This document shows positions 27,295-41,345 of a stretch of 60,000 nucleotides of DNA, one piece after another; the stretch's first letter is position 1, and the number at the start of each line of letters is the position of its first letter. This DNA comes from Antedon mediterranea (taxonomy: Eukaryota > Echinodermata > Crinoidea > Comatulida > Antedonidae). Both the position numbers and the translations under genes were made by a program. The notes beneath the pieces were generated by a model. That model did no database searches and was not told where the DNA came from. It saw only the letters and a list, made by a program, of their open reading frames with translations. The stretch is from assembly GCF_964355755.1 (NCBI RefSeq), contig NC_092672.1, forward strand, positions 808,001 to 868,000, read 5' to 3'.

Positions 27295-27940
27295 TTTTTA
27301 TTTTATTTTTTTATTTTATTCGGTCAAAACCAACAGCGATAAATACCGCCACTAACAGGTTTGAAACATAAAACAATACAACATCAAAAACGGTTAACAA
27401 TAAAATACAGATAAAATATATATATATATATAACAAAGATCGGCATGCCATAAACAATTTCAATTAATCAAACAGGTTATGCAGACTGTTCAAGAAGTGA
27501 ACACATAATCGTCCTCTTAAAATAACCAAGTCTATCATTAAAAATATCGATATGATTGCTATTTAGATTATTAAATGTATATGGTAGTCTATGAAAAAGT
27601 CCCCTCTTAGTACAGTCGACACGGCTGAAAGGAATATGCAATAAATGTCTATTTCGTGTACGACCAGGGATATTTAAACTAAATAGTGAAATTAATGAAC
27701 AGTCAAATTTAGAATTTAAAATATTATATAGAAAAACCATATCAGATATCGTTCGACGATTGCTGACAGAATCAATGGAAAAGGCAAAATTAACACAGTT
27801 ATAAGACAGGAATCGTACAAACTTCCGTTGAACAGTGTCGATTCGATGGGCCTGACATGGAGAAATTGAATTGAAAATTACGGAACAATATTCAAGGTGA
27901 GGACGTATAATAGATTTGTTGTAGTAAAACCATGCATAAT
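27295..27940 (-). mobile_element. 5'-truncated non-LTR retrotransposon, RT C-terminal region
   Basis: A minus-strand frame open from about 27935 to a stop at 27477 reads through the region that follows the reverse transcriptase in many non-LTR elements. It contains SIIRPHLEYCSVIFNS, then HRIDTVQRKFVRFLSYN, then LSLNIPGRTRNRHLLHIPF. The pattern 'RPHLEYC ... Q+KF.RF ... TR....L..P' is characteristic. Downstream on the same strand comes a 3' non-coding stretch and an A-rich TAAAA tail (about 27295-27325). Reverse-transcriptase catalytic motifs are absent, so this is a dead 5'-truncated copy. The clade (CR1, Jockey, RTE-like) cannot be settled here. Confidence 0.85.
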
Positions 27941-30900
27941 GCTTGTATGCATTGTGGAGAAGGCAGGCTGGATGAGAACTTTACAGAAACAAAGACCAGA
28001 AATAATACCATAATATACTTTTATAATGTTTATAATTCAGTTAGTATAAATGGCATACAAACATGTGTTACTCAATTCTATGCTAAACAAACTAATTTGC
28101 TCTCTATTTGTAGTAAAGTACTTGCTCATGAATTCACCAATTTACTATACAAGTTGTTTTAATTATTTGGCAATAAAATAGTAACTTAGTAAATTGTGAA
28201 CTACAATGGATAGGCTAGTAAGAGAGAACAGCTGAGTTTAAAGGAAGTGAATTATAGAGATTGTTATTGAAAAAAATAATACAAATTTTGAAAATTTATA
28301 AAAAAAAAATCCCTTTCAGTTGCCCTTCTTTTTCTTAGCATAGAAAATTCATAGCATCGATTACAATCAGCGATCTAAGCATCAGTCAATGACAATCACC
28401 ATTACCGAGTTTCCTAAGGAAGCTAACTTGACAGTGTAAATAAGAAAAAAGAAGAACAAATGTGTTCAAAATGTTTGGGATTAAGGTTGTTTCTGGGTTA
28501 AAAAGTGAAAGTTTTGAAACCGTGGAGACCGCCTAGAAAGATCTGTTGCTTCCCTCAACAAATGCACACTGACTTTGAACCACATGGGGGCAGTGTTGCC
28601 ATGGTGACTAGCTTCAGATGAGACAAGCCACGAACCTACTGTCCCTTTTGAAAGTTGTTAATGTTTAAAAGTATGTTTAAATAACTTAAATCATTTCCCT
28701 GGAGGTAATAATAATACAGCATGAATATGTACCGTAATTTATGCAGACTGAGTCAGCTATTCTGTTGGCACATTCTAAACAGTTTAACTTTATGAATGAA
28801 AGATAGGATGTATTGTACATGGTCTACTAAAATTGACCAACATCATAAAACTTGACTTCCTGTCTATTTGAAGAGACTTGTTTGAAGGTTAGATATTACA
28901 AATGCCAATATTTACAGTTGACTTTACTTGCTGCAAAAATTACTATAGAGTACTTTATAGTTTGAATTAAAGTGAATTTTGTCATTGAGATTATGGTACA
29001 GTTATCCATTTGACTACTGTACTACTAAATAATAATTGGTAGTCTTATATAGCACTGACTAATACAATGTTTTTAAGTGCTTTACACACAAAAATTAAAA
29101 TATCCTAAAATAACCCCCAAAAAATAAGAAAAACAGAGGAACCATTTACACCATAAGAGAGCTCGCCGAGACATCTGTCTATCCTATCCCACCAAAATGA
29201 GATTTTCGTTGTTGAAAAACTATGCAAAAGTTAATAATTTACCATTTTCCCCAGCGTCAGTCTACCACTCCCTGACAAGATATGCTCGCTTCCGACATGT
29301 ACAACAACCAACAAATGATTGACATGTTCATTTCCGACTTTGGCCTTTTTTTAATAATTTTTAACTAAGATTTTCTACCGAGAAATCACGGAAAGGAAAT
29401 AGTAAAAGTGCTGAGTTACTCAAGTAGTTGAACTTTAATATTTAGTATTAATCATATTTGGAATTAAAATCTGATAAATAAACATTAAAAAATTAGGAAT
29501 TAGTTTATAGATACCATACTACATGTTGTTTGCAGTGTTCATTTCATACTTTTACAGGAGACATCAACTTAAGACTGCAAAGTTAACAATAATCAATACC
29601 TCATTCAGAATTTGTTTTCATTTTTCATGTATTGCAAAAAAACTAAGATTACTGGTAATTAATAATTTATTGTTTGAAGTGGATTTTAGAAGAGAACAAT
29701 TCCAACATCTTGTCTCATCTTCTATTAATCAGTAGGGTGAATATTTCCATTTCCCAAAACATTCCAAAAATGTAGGTCAAAGTCTTCCCAATGGGAGAGA
29801 GTCTTACCATTGGTTAATCAATGGCCCCTATTAACTTTAACTCAACAGAAATAGCAGGACTATTACGATTATTCTATATCTAACTATAGTAAACCCAATG
29901 ATAAAACTTACCAGTTGTTATGTATAGAACTACAAACAACTGTTCAATTATATCACTTTGACAACAATTGATAAAGTCTGTAATTTAAAAAAAAAAAAAA
30001 AAATATTAAACATTGAATATGCTTTTAACAATTCATAACTATTACGGAGACATTTAATTGTTTAGGTAACTTTAAATAATAATTGATCATTTTATACCTT
30101 TGGTAGATTTAACAAAAAAATAATAGATCAAAAGCCTGGGAATTAAATTTGTCTAATTTCTGTTTTTGTGAATCATGTAACTCAACCTGTTCCACCCTGC
30201 GGCCTAAATTTAGCCTACATATGAGAATGAATCATATAAACTCATTTTATAGGCCTAGATACTCATTTTTATAACTTTAAAAAGGGACAGGAAAGTATGA
30301 TTGAAAGTGGACATTCTGCCAAAAGACAGTTGGAACTCACAACTTTTTCATAATGTATTTTTAAACTAAATTAATAATATTATTGTATTACTGTAACTGT
30401 TTTAAGGTTGTTTAACATCATTAGTTTGTTTGTGTCATCAACCACATACAAGCTTTTAGCTGTTTATTGATGGATTTTGCATCTTTGTATTTTATTTTAT
30501 TTCTAATGAATTTTGTTATCACTCTGGATGAATAAATTAATGAAATGAAATATTGCATCATATTAAATTTGAAAAATATGAAAAATAACACATAGAAAAA
30601 ACAATCCCTATTATTTATGAATTTGCCAGTCAGCATCAGATACAATCTTGTGTTAAACATTGCTAACAATATAATTATTAGTAAGCAAGTCTCATGTTTG
30701 AAACATCTGTTAAAATACTTAAGTTGTACAAATATATTAAGAAAAAATAAACATTTTGAGGTTGAAACCAGCAAAAAAGATTTTTAAAAATAGAAATAAA
30801 TTAAGAGATAAAAATCTTTAAAAATTAGCAGGTTCTAGATACAAAAAAATGGGTAATTTCATATTTGCACTGAAAGATTATAAATAATTCTTGATTTGAT

Positions 30901-33896
30901 TGGATTTAATTAAAAATACATATTATGTACAGTAGGCTTTTCTTCAGGTTTTACAGTAACACTTCAGAAGATATAACAACCAAACAAGTGCACAAAAAAA
31001 GACATCTTCTTAATATCCTCAATGAGATTTTTTAATTATTCACTAAACATAAAAAGCAAATATATATTTCCAAAGGCTAATGTCAAATAGACATTAAATT
31101 TGTTATCTGTAGAAGAAGTCTAACCTAGAAATTAACAGATGACAAAATTTAAATGTTACGGAACGAACAGCTAAAGAAAACAACTCAATTCAAAAACAAT
31201 ACAAGAAATAAATACAAAAGGATATGATGAATGGTGTTGAAAAAAATCACAATGTGACTCAATCAATTACAAAAATGGAGGGACATCCACACAAAGCGTA
31301 GATCTACAACACCTGGTACGGGTCACAAGGTGCATCCTACCAGCAAACAAACAGTAGAATTATCAATTGCGCACTCCATTCTTAGTGACATTTTTCAATA
31401 TCAATTTATCTTTAACAATTACATGAAATTATTACATTCACAATAGGATGGCAACTGAATAGAACAGTAGATATACAGTACACATGTACACTCAGTTAGT
31501 ACTTAAGTCTCTAATATATAATTTATATATGTCTTTATTAGAAACTTGTAATGCATAAACCAGTATACAGTAGTCTACGTTCTAATGACAATTCAGATTA
31601 GATATAAAAAACAGCATAATTTCAAAGTATGATAATTCACAATCAATGTTTTTAGCATTAAATATCAATTAAAAATGTTCCTTCTTTTGAGCCTAATTCA
31701 ATCCACACCAAAACATGAGCATCCATTCCAAGTGAGTAACACAGCAGGAGTTAAGAGAGTTGTCAGGGTCAGACACCAAATGATGTCCTGTCAATCAAAT
31801 TGATTGACAGCTAGATCTACTGTAATAGGTGTGGATTTTGTACACATTACTGATAAGTGATAAAGAGATAATTACCCTGTAATGAAGTGTTTATGAACTA
31901 CTAAATAAAACAACCTACTAAAGCCAGACTGTCCTTTGGACTGGACATCAAGTAGTGTAACACTACCCTAAACATGTAGCCATTAATGAGGATTAATTAA
32001 CCTCCCTATTGATAGTAAATAATGGTACAGTCCACCAGTCAATCAATCAGATTGTGACAGAAGTATTAACAGCTTGTATTGTTGGTCCTAGCAGTGCTCC
32101 ACCCAATCACAAATTGGTTTGTAATTATTACCTTGGCGTGAATATCACAATCAAAACATAATTTTGTACTGACTAATTGATTCCTGTTTGCCTATGGGTA
32201 ATTTGTTTATAGGAAGGAATTTGTTGGAAGGCTTGAAATCTAAAATCACTAAAGCTTCATGCCTTTAACTTTACCCAGGCATACTAATTGCCAATTGCAT
32301 CATACCTTTCTCTTTGATGATTGGACGTTTTGTGATATGTAGTTGCATACCATAATTCTGTATTTCGATTGTCAGTTTGTTAATTGATAATCATGTTAAT
32401 AAAATATGTTATTTGTTTTATGAATAAATTATCAAAATATTTACAATGATCAGTATACCTTGACCAATTTGTTTTGATTTGGAACATACAACGTTTATAA
32501 ACACACTATGATATAGTAAATTAAAATGTACAATACCATTTATTAGCAAATGTCATGATAAATCAACATATTCTTGTATTTGGTAATTTCATTTTTGAAT
32601 AAGAATTTTGATTAAATTTATGTCAGCCAGTCAACAAAATAACTTAATGATAAAGTAGTTTTAAATTTACAATAAAATTCATTTCAAAGTAGAATTGTAA
32701 TTTGCAACATACCCTTCGTCATGGAGATAAACGACAATCAATATTCTATTGTGAATAAATTCTTATCAAGAGAATCAACAATAAAAGAGAGTATGACAGC
32801 ATTCATAATTAAAGATTTACAAAATCATTCTGAAAAATATTTCTTTACAGTGTGTGAACAATCATATAGAAATCTTCTCCTTGAGGCCAAGCCAGCAAAC
32901 TAGGATCAAATTGCCAGCTACTCTGACCTTCTAGTAAGCTAAGCAGCACTGAAATTTGAGAACTAATGCCAATAATAGCAAAGATACAGGCCTATCTTTA
33001 AATAAAACAGGCCTATGAACAAGCCTATTTTCCAATCAAGCAGGTATATTTCACAAACAAGCCTCTTTTAAAAACAAAAATATAAAATTAAACGCTATTC
33101 AACATACCATTTTGGACTTTTTAAAACTATTTTATATTTTCATTTTGATCATATTCATAACAAACGGTTGTACGTACAGTACTGTAGTATTTAGTAAAAA
33201 ACCAGCCTAAACAAGCAAGTGAAAGTTATTTACTAAACTTTCTCATCTTCACTGCTTTATCTACTGGTACATAATTTATTTTCGGAATATTCACCGAGTG
33301 TATACCTTTAACATAAAGTTTACGTAAACATACATCTAAAAACAAGTTATATAACTTAATTCAAAGAAATGTTTAGTTAGTAGAGACTCATAAAATAGAA
33401 TGCAGTAGAATATGATTGGAATTCTAATTCTGTTCAACCCTCAGCCTTGAAAAATGTTGTCTTTTTGACAGGTACTGTATTCATTTATGGATTTTTAAAA
33501 CAATGAAAAAAATCTATGTACAGTAAAATGTCTACCATTCCTTTTTATTCTAAATCCTAGATGAGAGTGTAACTAAATGTGTAAAATTTTATTTGAACTA
33601 TAATATTAATATGGTACATCGTTAACGCTAGGCCTTTTACCAGACAGATTGAAAATTATTATTCTTTGTTCTTCATAGATAGAAGTGTAGAGAAATTGTA
33701 AATTTTCAGCGAAAAAAGGTCAGCTTTACTATTAGTATTATTAGGAAGAAATTTAGGACAAATGATTTGGTGCTTTCAAGAGACGTCAGTGTATAGAATT
33801 AACAAGATGAGAGCATATCAATTTGATCTCTGTTGCACATAATGCACATCAAGAAAGTGTTTAAAAGAGTCACTATCTAATCGGATTTGAACCTAC

Positions 33897-33959
33897 TATG
33901 TGGTCTAATGGACGACCGCATATCGAGCAGAAGATTCCAGGATTGAATCTCTGTTGTTA
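33897..33959 (+). pseudogene. tRNA-like remnant or SINE head
   Basis: A box-A-like TGGTCTAATGG (33901-33911) is followed by CAGAAGATTCCAG and a box-B-like GGATTGAATC, spaced roughly as in tRNA genes. The words resemble tRNA-Arg (CTAATGGA and CAGAAGATT), but the anticodon arm is not intact and the acceptor stem does not pair. Either a degenerate tRNA pseudogene or the head of a tRNA-derived SINE. Confidence 0.4.
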
Positions 33960-35292
33960 TTTCCAGTATACGATGATTTTAATAAATATACTATTATAAA
34001 TGAATACCATCGCGCAATTTTGAGTTTCTCTATGTCTTTCAAATACAATATACCAAAACACATAACTTTTTTTTTAGTTTGAGTTGAGTATAATTAGCTG
34101 TGGGATTATATTGAACACTGAACTATGTTCTGTCTAACATGGTAGTAATTTTGATAATACCAGCAAGTCGTACCATTAGGCTTCTGTTCAACAACTACGA
34201 CTTTATTTTCAATTAAAGCAATTTAATTACATATAGAGTTTCAATTTTCTCCTCTCCATTTCCAGAATGGTAAAAATGAATGTTGGTGGTAACAAATTTA
34301 TTTGCAAAATCTTGTTTTTTTAATATTATTATCACAAATAAGCATGTAATACTGATGGGCAAACAAAATTGGAAGATGCTACAGTACTTGTCCAAGACAA
34401 CCAGGACCTCCTGGAATCTACTATTCAGAAAAAATTAATCAGAATTTAGATTACAATTTAAATTTTTGCGTGAGAATAAACATGATTTGACCATAGAAAT
34501 GGTAATCTCTAGTTTTGCAAGAATTTTACAGTCATTAAAAACTTGTTCTAGACATAATGATTGAGTTATCTTAGGAAAAGGTTTAGAAATGCATCCCTTT
34601 GCCATAAACTTCAAAGCTGCAAATAAATCCAGAGTAGACTGTGGACCTTGTATTAGTATGCAATGCACATTCTGTTTGAAATGGTGCTTAACAAGATATG
34701 ACAACGTTAAGACAATTGTACGTTACATTCCCGTTTGAACCATTTGATAAAATCATTCTCAAAATGGTATTTTCAAACACATTTTGTATCACATTTATGT
34801 AGACACAATGATAGAAAGAGTGTGTGAAATACAGCTTTGTGTGCTTTTTGTGTATGGGCATTTTAAATCCATCCCATGCATTAATAATACCGATAAATTA
34901 TTTCTTATTTCACAATAATCTTGGAAGTTGAAGAAGTTACAGATTTGAATAATGGAGTATTTCCATATTACATTAATGTATACATGTGTAATTACAGGTT
35001 AATGTTCTTCATTTGTCAACTCATCATCTTCTCTCAACATAAGTACTCATACTAAATACTTAAGAACTTTAAGTGTTCAACATAGGAATGCGCTTAAAAC
35101 AAGACCTTCCAACAGTACGGTAAGTATTCATACTAAAAAATGAGGGCGATATATTCAACAAAAGAAAAAGTGCTTCCACCGTATACAGACGAGCAGAAAT
35201 GGTTAACGGAAAACAAATAGAATCTATGTTATTTCTTACAAGACTACATTGACAGAAAACATGGAGTGGATGGGCAGTTGAGTGGAAACCAG

Positions 35293-35420
35293 CTCAGGAT
35301 AGATACAGATTCTGTTGGACAAGCCACAGTTTTCAGGTTACCATTACCGCTTGTCTCAGGATAGATACAGATTCTGTTGGACAAGCCACAGTTTTCAGGT
35401 TACCATTACCGCTTGTCTCA
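35293..35420. repeat. 62-bp exact tandem duplication
   Basis: Two adjacent copies beginning CTCAGGATAGATACAG and ending CATTACCGCTTGT are identical over the full 62 bp, so this is a very recent duplication or an assembly artefact. Confidence 0.92.
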
Positions 35421-38400
35421 GATATAAATTAGCCTTTTGTCTACTCTTAGTAAAGAAATATGGAAACAGATACTATAAAATGATTTACAATATCATTATC
35501 AGAGAGGAATGAAGTAACAATTTGGGAAATATATAAGCTTTTAATGGTAAGAAGATAATTCTGTTTGCTTTCTGACGTTAAGAAGTCAATGCAATACATT
35601 ACAGGCCTACAGTATTATTTCTATGGATATTCCTGATAGAGGCTTATTTTTTAACAACAGGAAATACACATTCTACAATTCCTGTACTAAAGGAGATACT
35701 CTAGCATGTAAACGGCTGGTGAATGACCTCATGCTTGTTTGTGGTCATGTTTGTGGCGCAGGCATTGTGATGATTTTCACTTTAGTAGTTGTTCTAAAAC
35801 CACCCTGTAGCTTATTGGAAAACATGCATAAACACTTATTTTTTGAAGATTACAAAAATGCTGTATTCAGTATATAGAGTAGTTAGTCATTTAAGCTAAA
35901 AATTCTACAGAAAATATTGTTCTTACACTTAATAAAGTAGCATAGACTTGGTTTAGTTTTAATTTTAATTTATCATTCATAAATAAGATTTTTATAGGGG
36001 GAATTTCCCTAACAAAAATAAATATTCTTTAATATCAGCATGGCATGTAATGTCAAAGGTCAATAAGACTACACCCATCCCCAAATTGTAGTCTGTGTAC
36101 ATTTAGTTAATGATAGCTACTATTTACTCAAGGCGATATTTACATTACTTAATACATGGACCTATAAGCTAAGTACTTTACATAAGCACTTTTATAGCTA
36201 TTTAATGCATTAAAAATTGGTATCAGTTTTCAATCTATAACCATCAAGTGGACTTTGAATGTTTGATGTTAAACAAAGATTAGATCAGACACTGAGTAAA
36301 CTGTAAATGTCCTCACCATTTATCTTTGATCTTTACTTCTGTAATAATCTACCAAGTACAGTAAAATGAAGGCTAAGGGAGTGTGTCTACGAATTGTGGT
36401 TCGAGGGTCGGTTCTTTATTAGAGAGGAAATAAACATATCATACACTACTATTTTTGACAAACTACTAATATTATTTCTCAGTGATCCCCATTTAAAAAA
36501 TGATTGATCCGCCTCTGGTTTCTGATTTCTTCCACACTTTATGATTTCTTTTTTCTTACATGATAAGCACCTACTAAATCAATCACCGTACTAAAAGTAT
36601 AAATCATTTTTTGCTCCAAATGCAGTAATGCACCTCCATTACTGCAGTAAATAGCTATACAAAACTATAAACTCAAAATCTAGTCAATTAGTTAGTCTGA
36701 GCTTTCCATCCAATAAATTAAAAATGCTAAATGCTATTTAATTAGTGATTATGTACAAGTAATTATTCAAGGTTTTCTTGTATTTAAGAATGAAAACAAG
36801 TATGAAATAGTTATTAGCATTCTGTGATGAGATAATGGTGGTACGTTATGTAATGAATCAACAATAATCAATAATAGAAAACAATTTAGTTCTATAACTG
36901 GCAAATATGTCATATGACAATATACTGTGATGTGGATGTATACACATGATACAATTAATACAGTCAACTATCCAATACTGGACACCTTTGAGCTGTCCTG
37001 AAATGCCAGGTTTTTTCCAGGAATTATGGTTTTCTGAATACGCATTTGAATAATATTTAAATACTGTATGAATGTTTTTTAGGGAGTTTCCATTTTTTTT
37101 ATAGAAAATGCTGAGATATTTGGTAAGAAGAAACAAATAAACTGTGAGGGGTGAAATATCAGAAAAACCTCTATTTTTTAGGCTAATAATGTATGCATAT
37201 TCTTTGCATGTTCTTGTTGCTTGTTTCCATTGGTTGCTTCAAACCTGACCCATCCATGCCTATTAGTATGTTCTGCTGCATTCCACCAGTCTTTTGTCCT
37301 ACTGCCTCAGGGCTAAGCTGACAAAACACAAAAGAATGAACGCTTTACAAGTCAATGTAGCTTCCTACAATAACCAAAATAAAGCACTTTTGTGTTAATT
37401 CTACTACAATAACTCGATAGAATAAGCTCCAGTTTGTAGACTATTTTCAGTGGAATCTGATTCCACTTGAAATTCCATGCTTCATACTTTAAATATCAGT
37501 TTTAGTGACTAGCTCCTTCTTATTATCAGTCAATATTACAGTGTATCCATCATACACTCAATTAAAAAGCTATTAAGTTTTGACAACTTTGAAGAAAGAA
37601 ACACCTTTATTTCTATTGAGGAATCAGTAAAATTAAATGGTTTTATAATTACGATCATCAAGATCAAGTTAATCTCAATAAAATATATGGGATTTTTAAG
37701 CCAAAAATGCGAATCAATCACCAACTTTAAATTCTACCAGTATCTATTTTGTTTATATAATTCTTACATAAAAAAAACTTACTTACTTTAGGCCAAACTG
37801 CATACAAAAACTAAATAAGGTCTAACAAGACAAGAAAAATTATTTACAGTTTTATTTGCAACTCACATATTATTTTGTATTTATCTTGACTGTATATTAC
37901 CGTAAATAAATTGTGCTGTCGCACAACGAATCAGAAAATATAAATGGAGTACTGTAACTTCCCTGTGCTTAAGGGTTGCTTATAGATTAATTTTGTAAAG
38001 ACTTGGACAAACAAATTATATAAATGCCACTAGTACTATGGTGCATTTATGTGCAGTATTCTATTAGTAGTTTTCTAACATTTAAGGATTTAATAGACAC
38101 TATATAAACCTGCTTACACATAGTTATAATCATTTAACTCCAGACTTAAGAAAGTAAAAACAAAAATCAAGCGGAAATCACACTAAAAATGACTGGTAGA
38201 AATAACAGGTTTTTAAAATAAAATATTGATGGTTGTCTATTGTGTTTTTACTAAGCAGCAGATGAAGAGATGCATATACATTCAACTCTCAAGTCCCTCA
38301 GGGTATGTGTGGCCAAATCAGCTATAAATTATATACTAGAAATATGAAAGATTAATAACCATACATAATTTGATTGAATTGATTTCAAACTCAATTAGTT

Positions 38401-38873
38401 TTATATAATATTAATAATGACGTCTAAATTTATGTCTATGGTAAATGGATTGGAATGCACTTAAAAGCTGGACTTTAAAATAGTAGAAAGATTTTTTCTT
38501 GGGTAAAAAAGACACAGTTTTAAAATTAGGTTACTAGGCCCTTAATTAAGCATCAACAAAATAACCGATTGTTGTTGTCATAACAACCTAGTTTACAGTA
38601 TTTAAATCCGATGTGTATCATCCATCAAAATAGAATGTAATAACTTTTTTGATTTTAAACAATTATTTATACATCAATGTCTTGGACAAAAGATTCCACT
38701 CCATGGATTGTTAGCTTCTAAATAAAAATAATTTTTGTTGGGAAATTTGATAATTTCTTCCAGAAACATAGTTCTACGAAAAATAAGTCATTGGTTAAGC
38801 GCCAGAGACATAATTCTGGATGAGCACTGTACCTGTTTTCCTTAAATTGAGAAGTTAGTTTCAAGAACTCGGA

Positions 38874-38916
38874 CAAGACATTGGCGGGTTAAACAAGACA
38901 TTGGCGGGTTAAACAA
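38874..38916. repeat. 20-bp tandem duplication
   Basis: CAAGACATTGGCGGGTTAAA occurs twice head to tail. No associated gene. Confidence 0.9.
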
Positions 38917-39146
38917 GAATAGCAAATGTTGGAAAGAAACTTTGGGAAAGAGACATCCGAGAAAGTATGATCTACTGGTCAATCTGATATACTAGTCAAT
39001 GTGATATCTGGTGATGAAATATTTACAAAGTGCTGCAAAGCGACAACGCATGTCAAATACTACAGCAATAATAGCACCATTGTAGTTTTGTTTTTAATTT
39101 TTTTTTTAGCTCTACTTGCTCACTGAATTGTTTTGCTTTTCTGCAG

Positions 39147-39491
39147 GCATACATACATGTACAAATCGATAAAAGAAAAAGCCAAGCAGACAACGGCATC
39201 GATCACTTTCAAAAACTGAGAACATTAGAGGATACAAAAGACAAAACAAGGGCTAGGAGGCGATATCCCCAAGAAACAATTATTGAAATGATTACGGCAG
39301 ACATGGATATTTTTGAAATGTATAAGTATGTCCGTTCGAAGATTGTTTATTGTCTGCGTAGCCAAGAATGTAAATGTTTTCTGAACAGTAGGGTTGAGTA
39401 TGTAGTGTGTAGGAAGGCTAGCCTTAAGGCAAGCATTGATCGATGGTATGCCGAAAGAAGCCTAGGTTGTACGAAGCATTCACCAGCTTAA
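39147..39491 (+). CDS. Orphan open segment behind a strong splice acceptor
   Basis: A pyrimidine tract ending TTTTCTGCAG at 39146 is followed by 114 open codons and a TAA. The segment is clearly GC-richer and more purine-biased than its surroundings. The peptide is hydrophilic and basic, with KDKTRARRRYPQETIIEM, FEMYKYVRSKIVYCLRSQ and five cysteines, ending KHSPA. An internal ATG lies at codon 48. No family was recognised and no upstream exon or donor was located. It could be the last exon of an unrecognised plus-strand gene nested in the MN1 intron, an exapted transposon fragment, or chance. Confidence 0.33.
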   Translation, partial: AYIHVQIDKRKSQADNGIDHFQKLRTLEDTKDKTRARRRYPQETIIEMITADMDIFEMYKYVRSKIVYCLRSQECKCFLNSRVEYVVCRKASLKASIDRWYAERSLGCTKHSPA

Positions 39492-41260
39492 AACGTTCTA
39501 CATTCAACATAAACTCATCGGCGATCTTCTCCATCAAAACTTAGCAAGAAAAAAAATCAGCTGCATAGCTTGCGTTCGAGCGATTACGTCGCTTTGAAAT
39601 CCATTCTACAAACTTCCTGTGTTAGTCTACACAATAGTTTTATATTTTCTTACGTGAATACATATACAGGTGTATCCTATACACCCCAAAGGTTACTTAG
39701 TGCCTAAAGCATTCTTTCACAAGGATTTAATCATGCTGTACATATTAATATCCTTAATACGCCAGAAAATTACTCTTCATATAATTATGATGTTTTCATA
39801 GAAAAGTAAGTAGATGGTGTCACAAAGTAAATTAAGTACACACATAAGTACTGTGTTACTTAAGATTGAAATCACAGAACAATCAAGATCTTTACAGTAG
39901 TGTACAAATAAAATATAGTAGGCCAAATATACAAAATAAATTTTGAAGTTTAAAATTTTGGAGCTGCATAATTTTTTTACTACAGTTGCTTTAAATAAAA
40001 TTTAAAAATCACAATTGTCGTGTGTTGTGAGGTGTACACAGTAGATGACAACTGAACTCTGTTTGGTGTACAACACAATAGCTAACAGAAAAGCCACTCA
40101 ACAAAAAAACTGTAGAAAGAATCCATGTTCCATAAATCCAAAAATGTCTTCAAATCATTGAATAAGATTAAACTTAATTCAGCAATTACCTTTTAATTTG
40201 TCAATTTGTATTTGTAATATTTGTGTTGTTGATTTCTAAAAAATAAATAATTATTTATAACTTTAGTAGTACTTTAATATTAGGATTTAAAGTTATTGCA
40301 ATATAGAAGATAAATGATGTGTTTTATTGCAAGCAAACGTCTGTCTACAAATACACAAAATAAATCCGCCTCTTATTATGTAAATCCTTTCTTTATATGG
40401 TCTAATATCTAAAATCTCAGATGGGATAAAAGGGATGAACAAATAATCCCCTAATCATGCATGGATTAGTGCATGGTGATTAGTTGCCAATACACCTTTA
40501 ACAGTTTACATGGCAATATGTTTAATATGAGTAATACTGTAATCATAGCTGACACAAAGATTTAATCACAGTGTATCTAAGATATGAATCTATCTATTTC
40601 ATGCTTCATTAGCAGTCGGATAAAAACATAATAGTCGACAATCAATTGGTTTAATTTTGGCTTAATAAAATAATAGTGATGTATTATCCAGACTGCAGCA
40701 GGTATAAAATACAAGCACAGCTTAGTTTGAACATCATTTTTCTTTTATCAATTGAATTCAAATTCAGTTTCAGACAAACTGTATTTCAGACAAACTGTCC
40801 ATACGATACATATATAATGGAGAGAGGACCATGAATTATCTGGTTTTTTTTCTTCGGATAATCATATTTGAAATTGTGTGTAACATAGTATTGTTATGTA
40901 CAGGTACAGTAATTATTATATTAAGTTAAGCATTTATGCCGTTCAAGGTATTATAACTAAAATGATCAACAAATCCTTATGTACAGTAAAGTATATTGTA
41001 CAGTATGCTGCGATACTGAAGAACTCAGCTACTTGTACTGTATGTACATTGGAAACTCAAGTATTTTGAGCAAGTATCTAATATAGTTTAATACAGACGT
41101 AATTTGCGCTTAGTTTCTTATCATACATATCCTAAGTTTAAACATTAGGGGGTCTTTTTAAAAACACAAAATTCTTACCCAGAAATTTAGAGGTGAACGT
41201 CCTTTACTACTACTGTAATTAGAATTGAACAATGCAAGTTAAAGTATGCAGTTTCCTTTT

Positions 41261-41345
41261 GGCAACCACTGAATATTTTGCTAGCTCTGGGCAACCACTG
41301 AATAATTTGCTAGCCCCTGGGCAACCACTGAATAATCTGTTATTA
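41261..41345. repeat. Three ~30-bp tandem copies
   Basis: GGCAACCACTGAATAATTTG-type units repeat three times at a spacing of about 29-30 bp, with a few substitutions. Confidence 0.88.

Noticed and set aside
29896-29961. Minus-strand 66-nt segment between TTACAG and GTAAGT
   Set aside because: Excellent splice consensus but only 21 codons, no motif, and no phase-compatible neighbours identified.
30421-30774. Minus-strand 117-codon frame
   Set aside because: Rich in Phe/Ile/Leu/Lys from AT-rich DNA, with no domain, no flanking signals and no compositional shift.
34435-34704. Minus-strand 89-codon frame (TLDLFAALKFMAKGC...)
   Set aside because: Protein-like in places, but no family was recognised and no splice or promoter context was found; such lengths are expected by chance in this much AT-rich DNA.
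35623-35877. Plus-strand 84-codon frame with a hydrophobic stretch
   Set aside because: No recognised domain, no context, and composition like the flanks apart from a short segment.
37184-37321. Minus-strand open segment after a good acceptor (LSPEAVGQKTGGMQQNILIG)
   Set aside because: Coding-like composition, but only phase 0 is open, which does not fit the MN1 donor; no usable donor and no homology seen. Worth a transcript check but not annotated.
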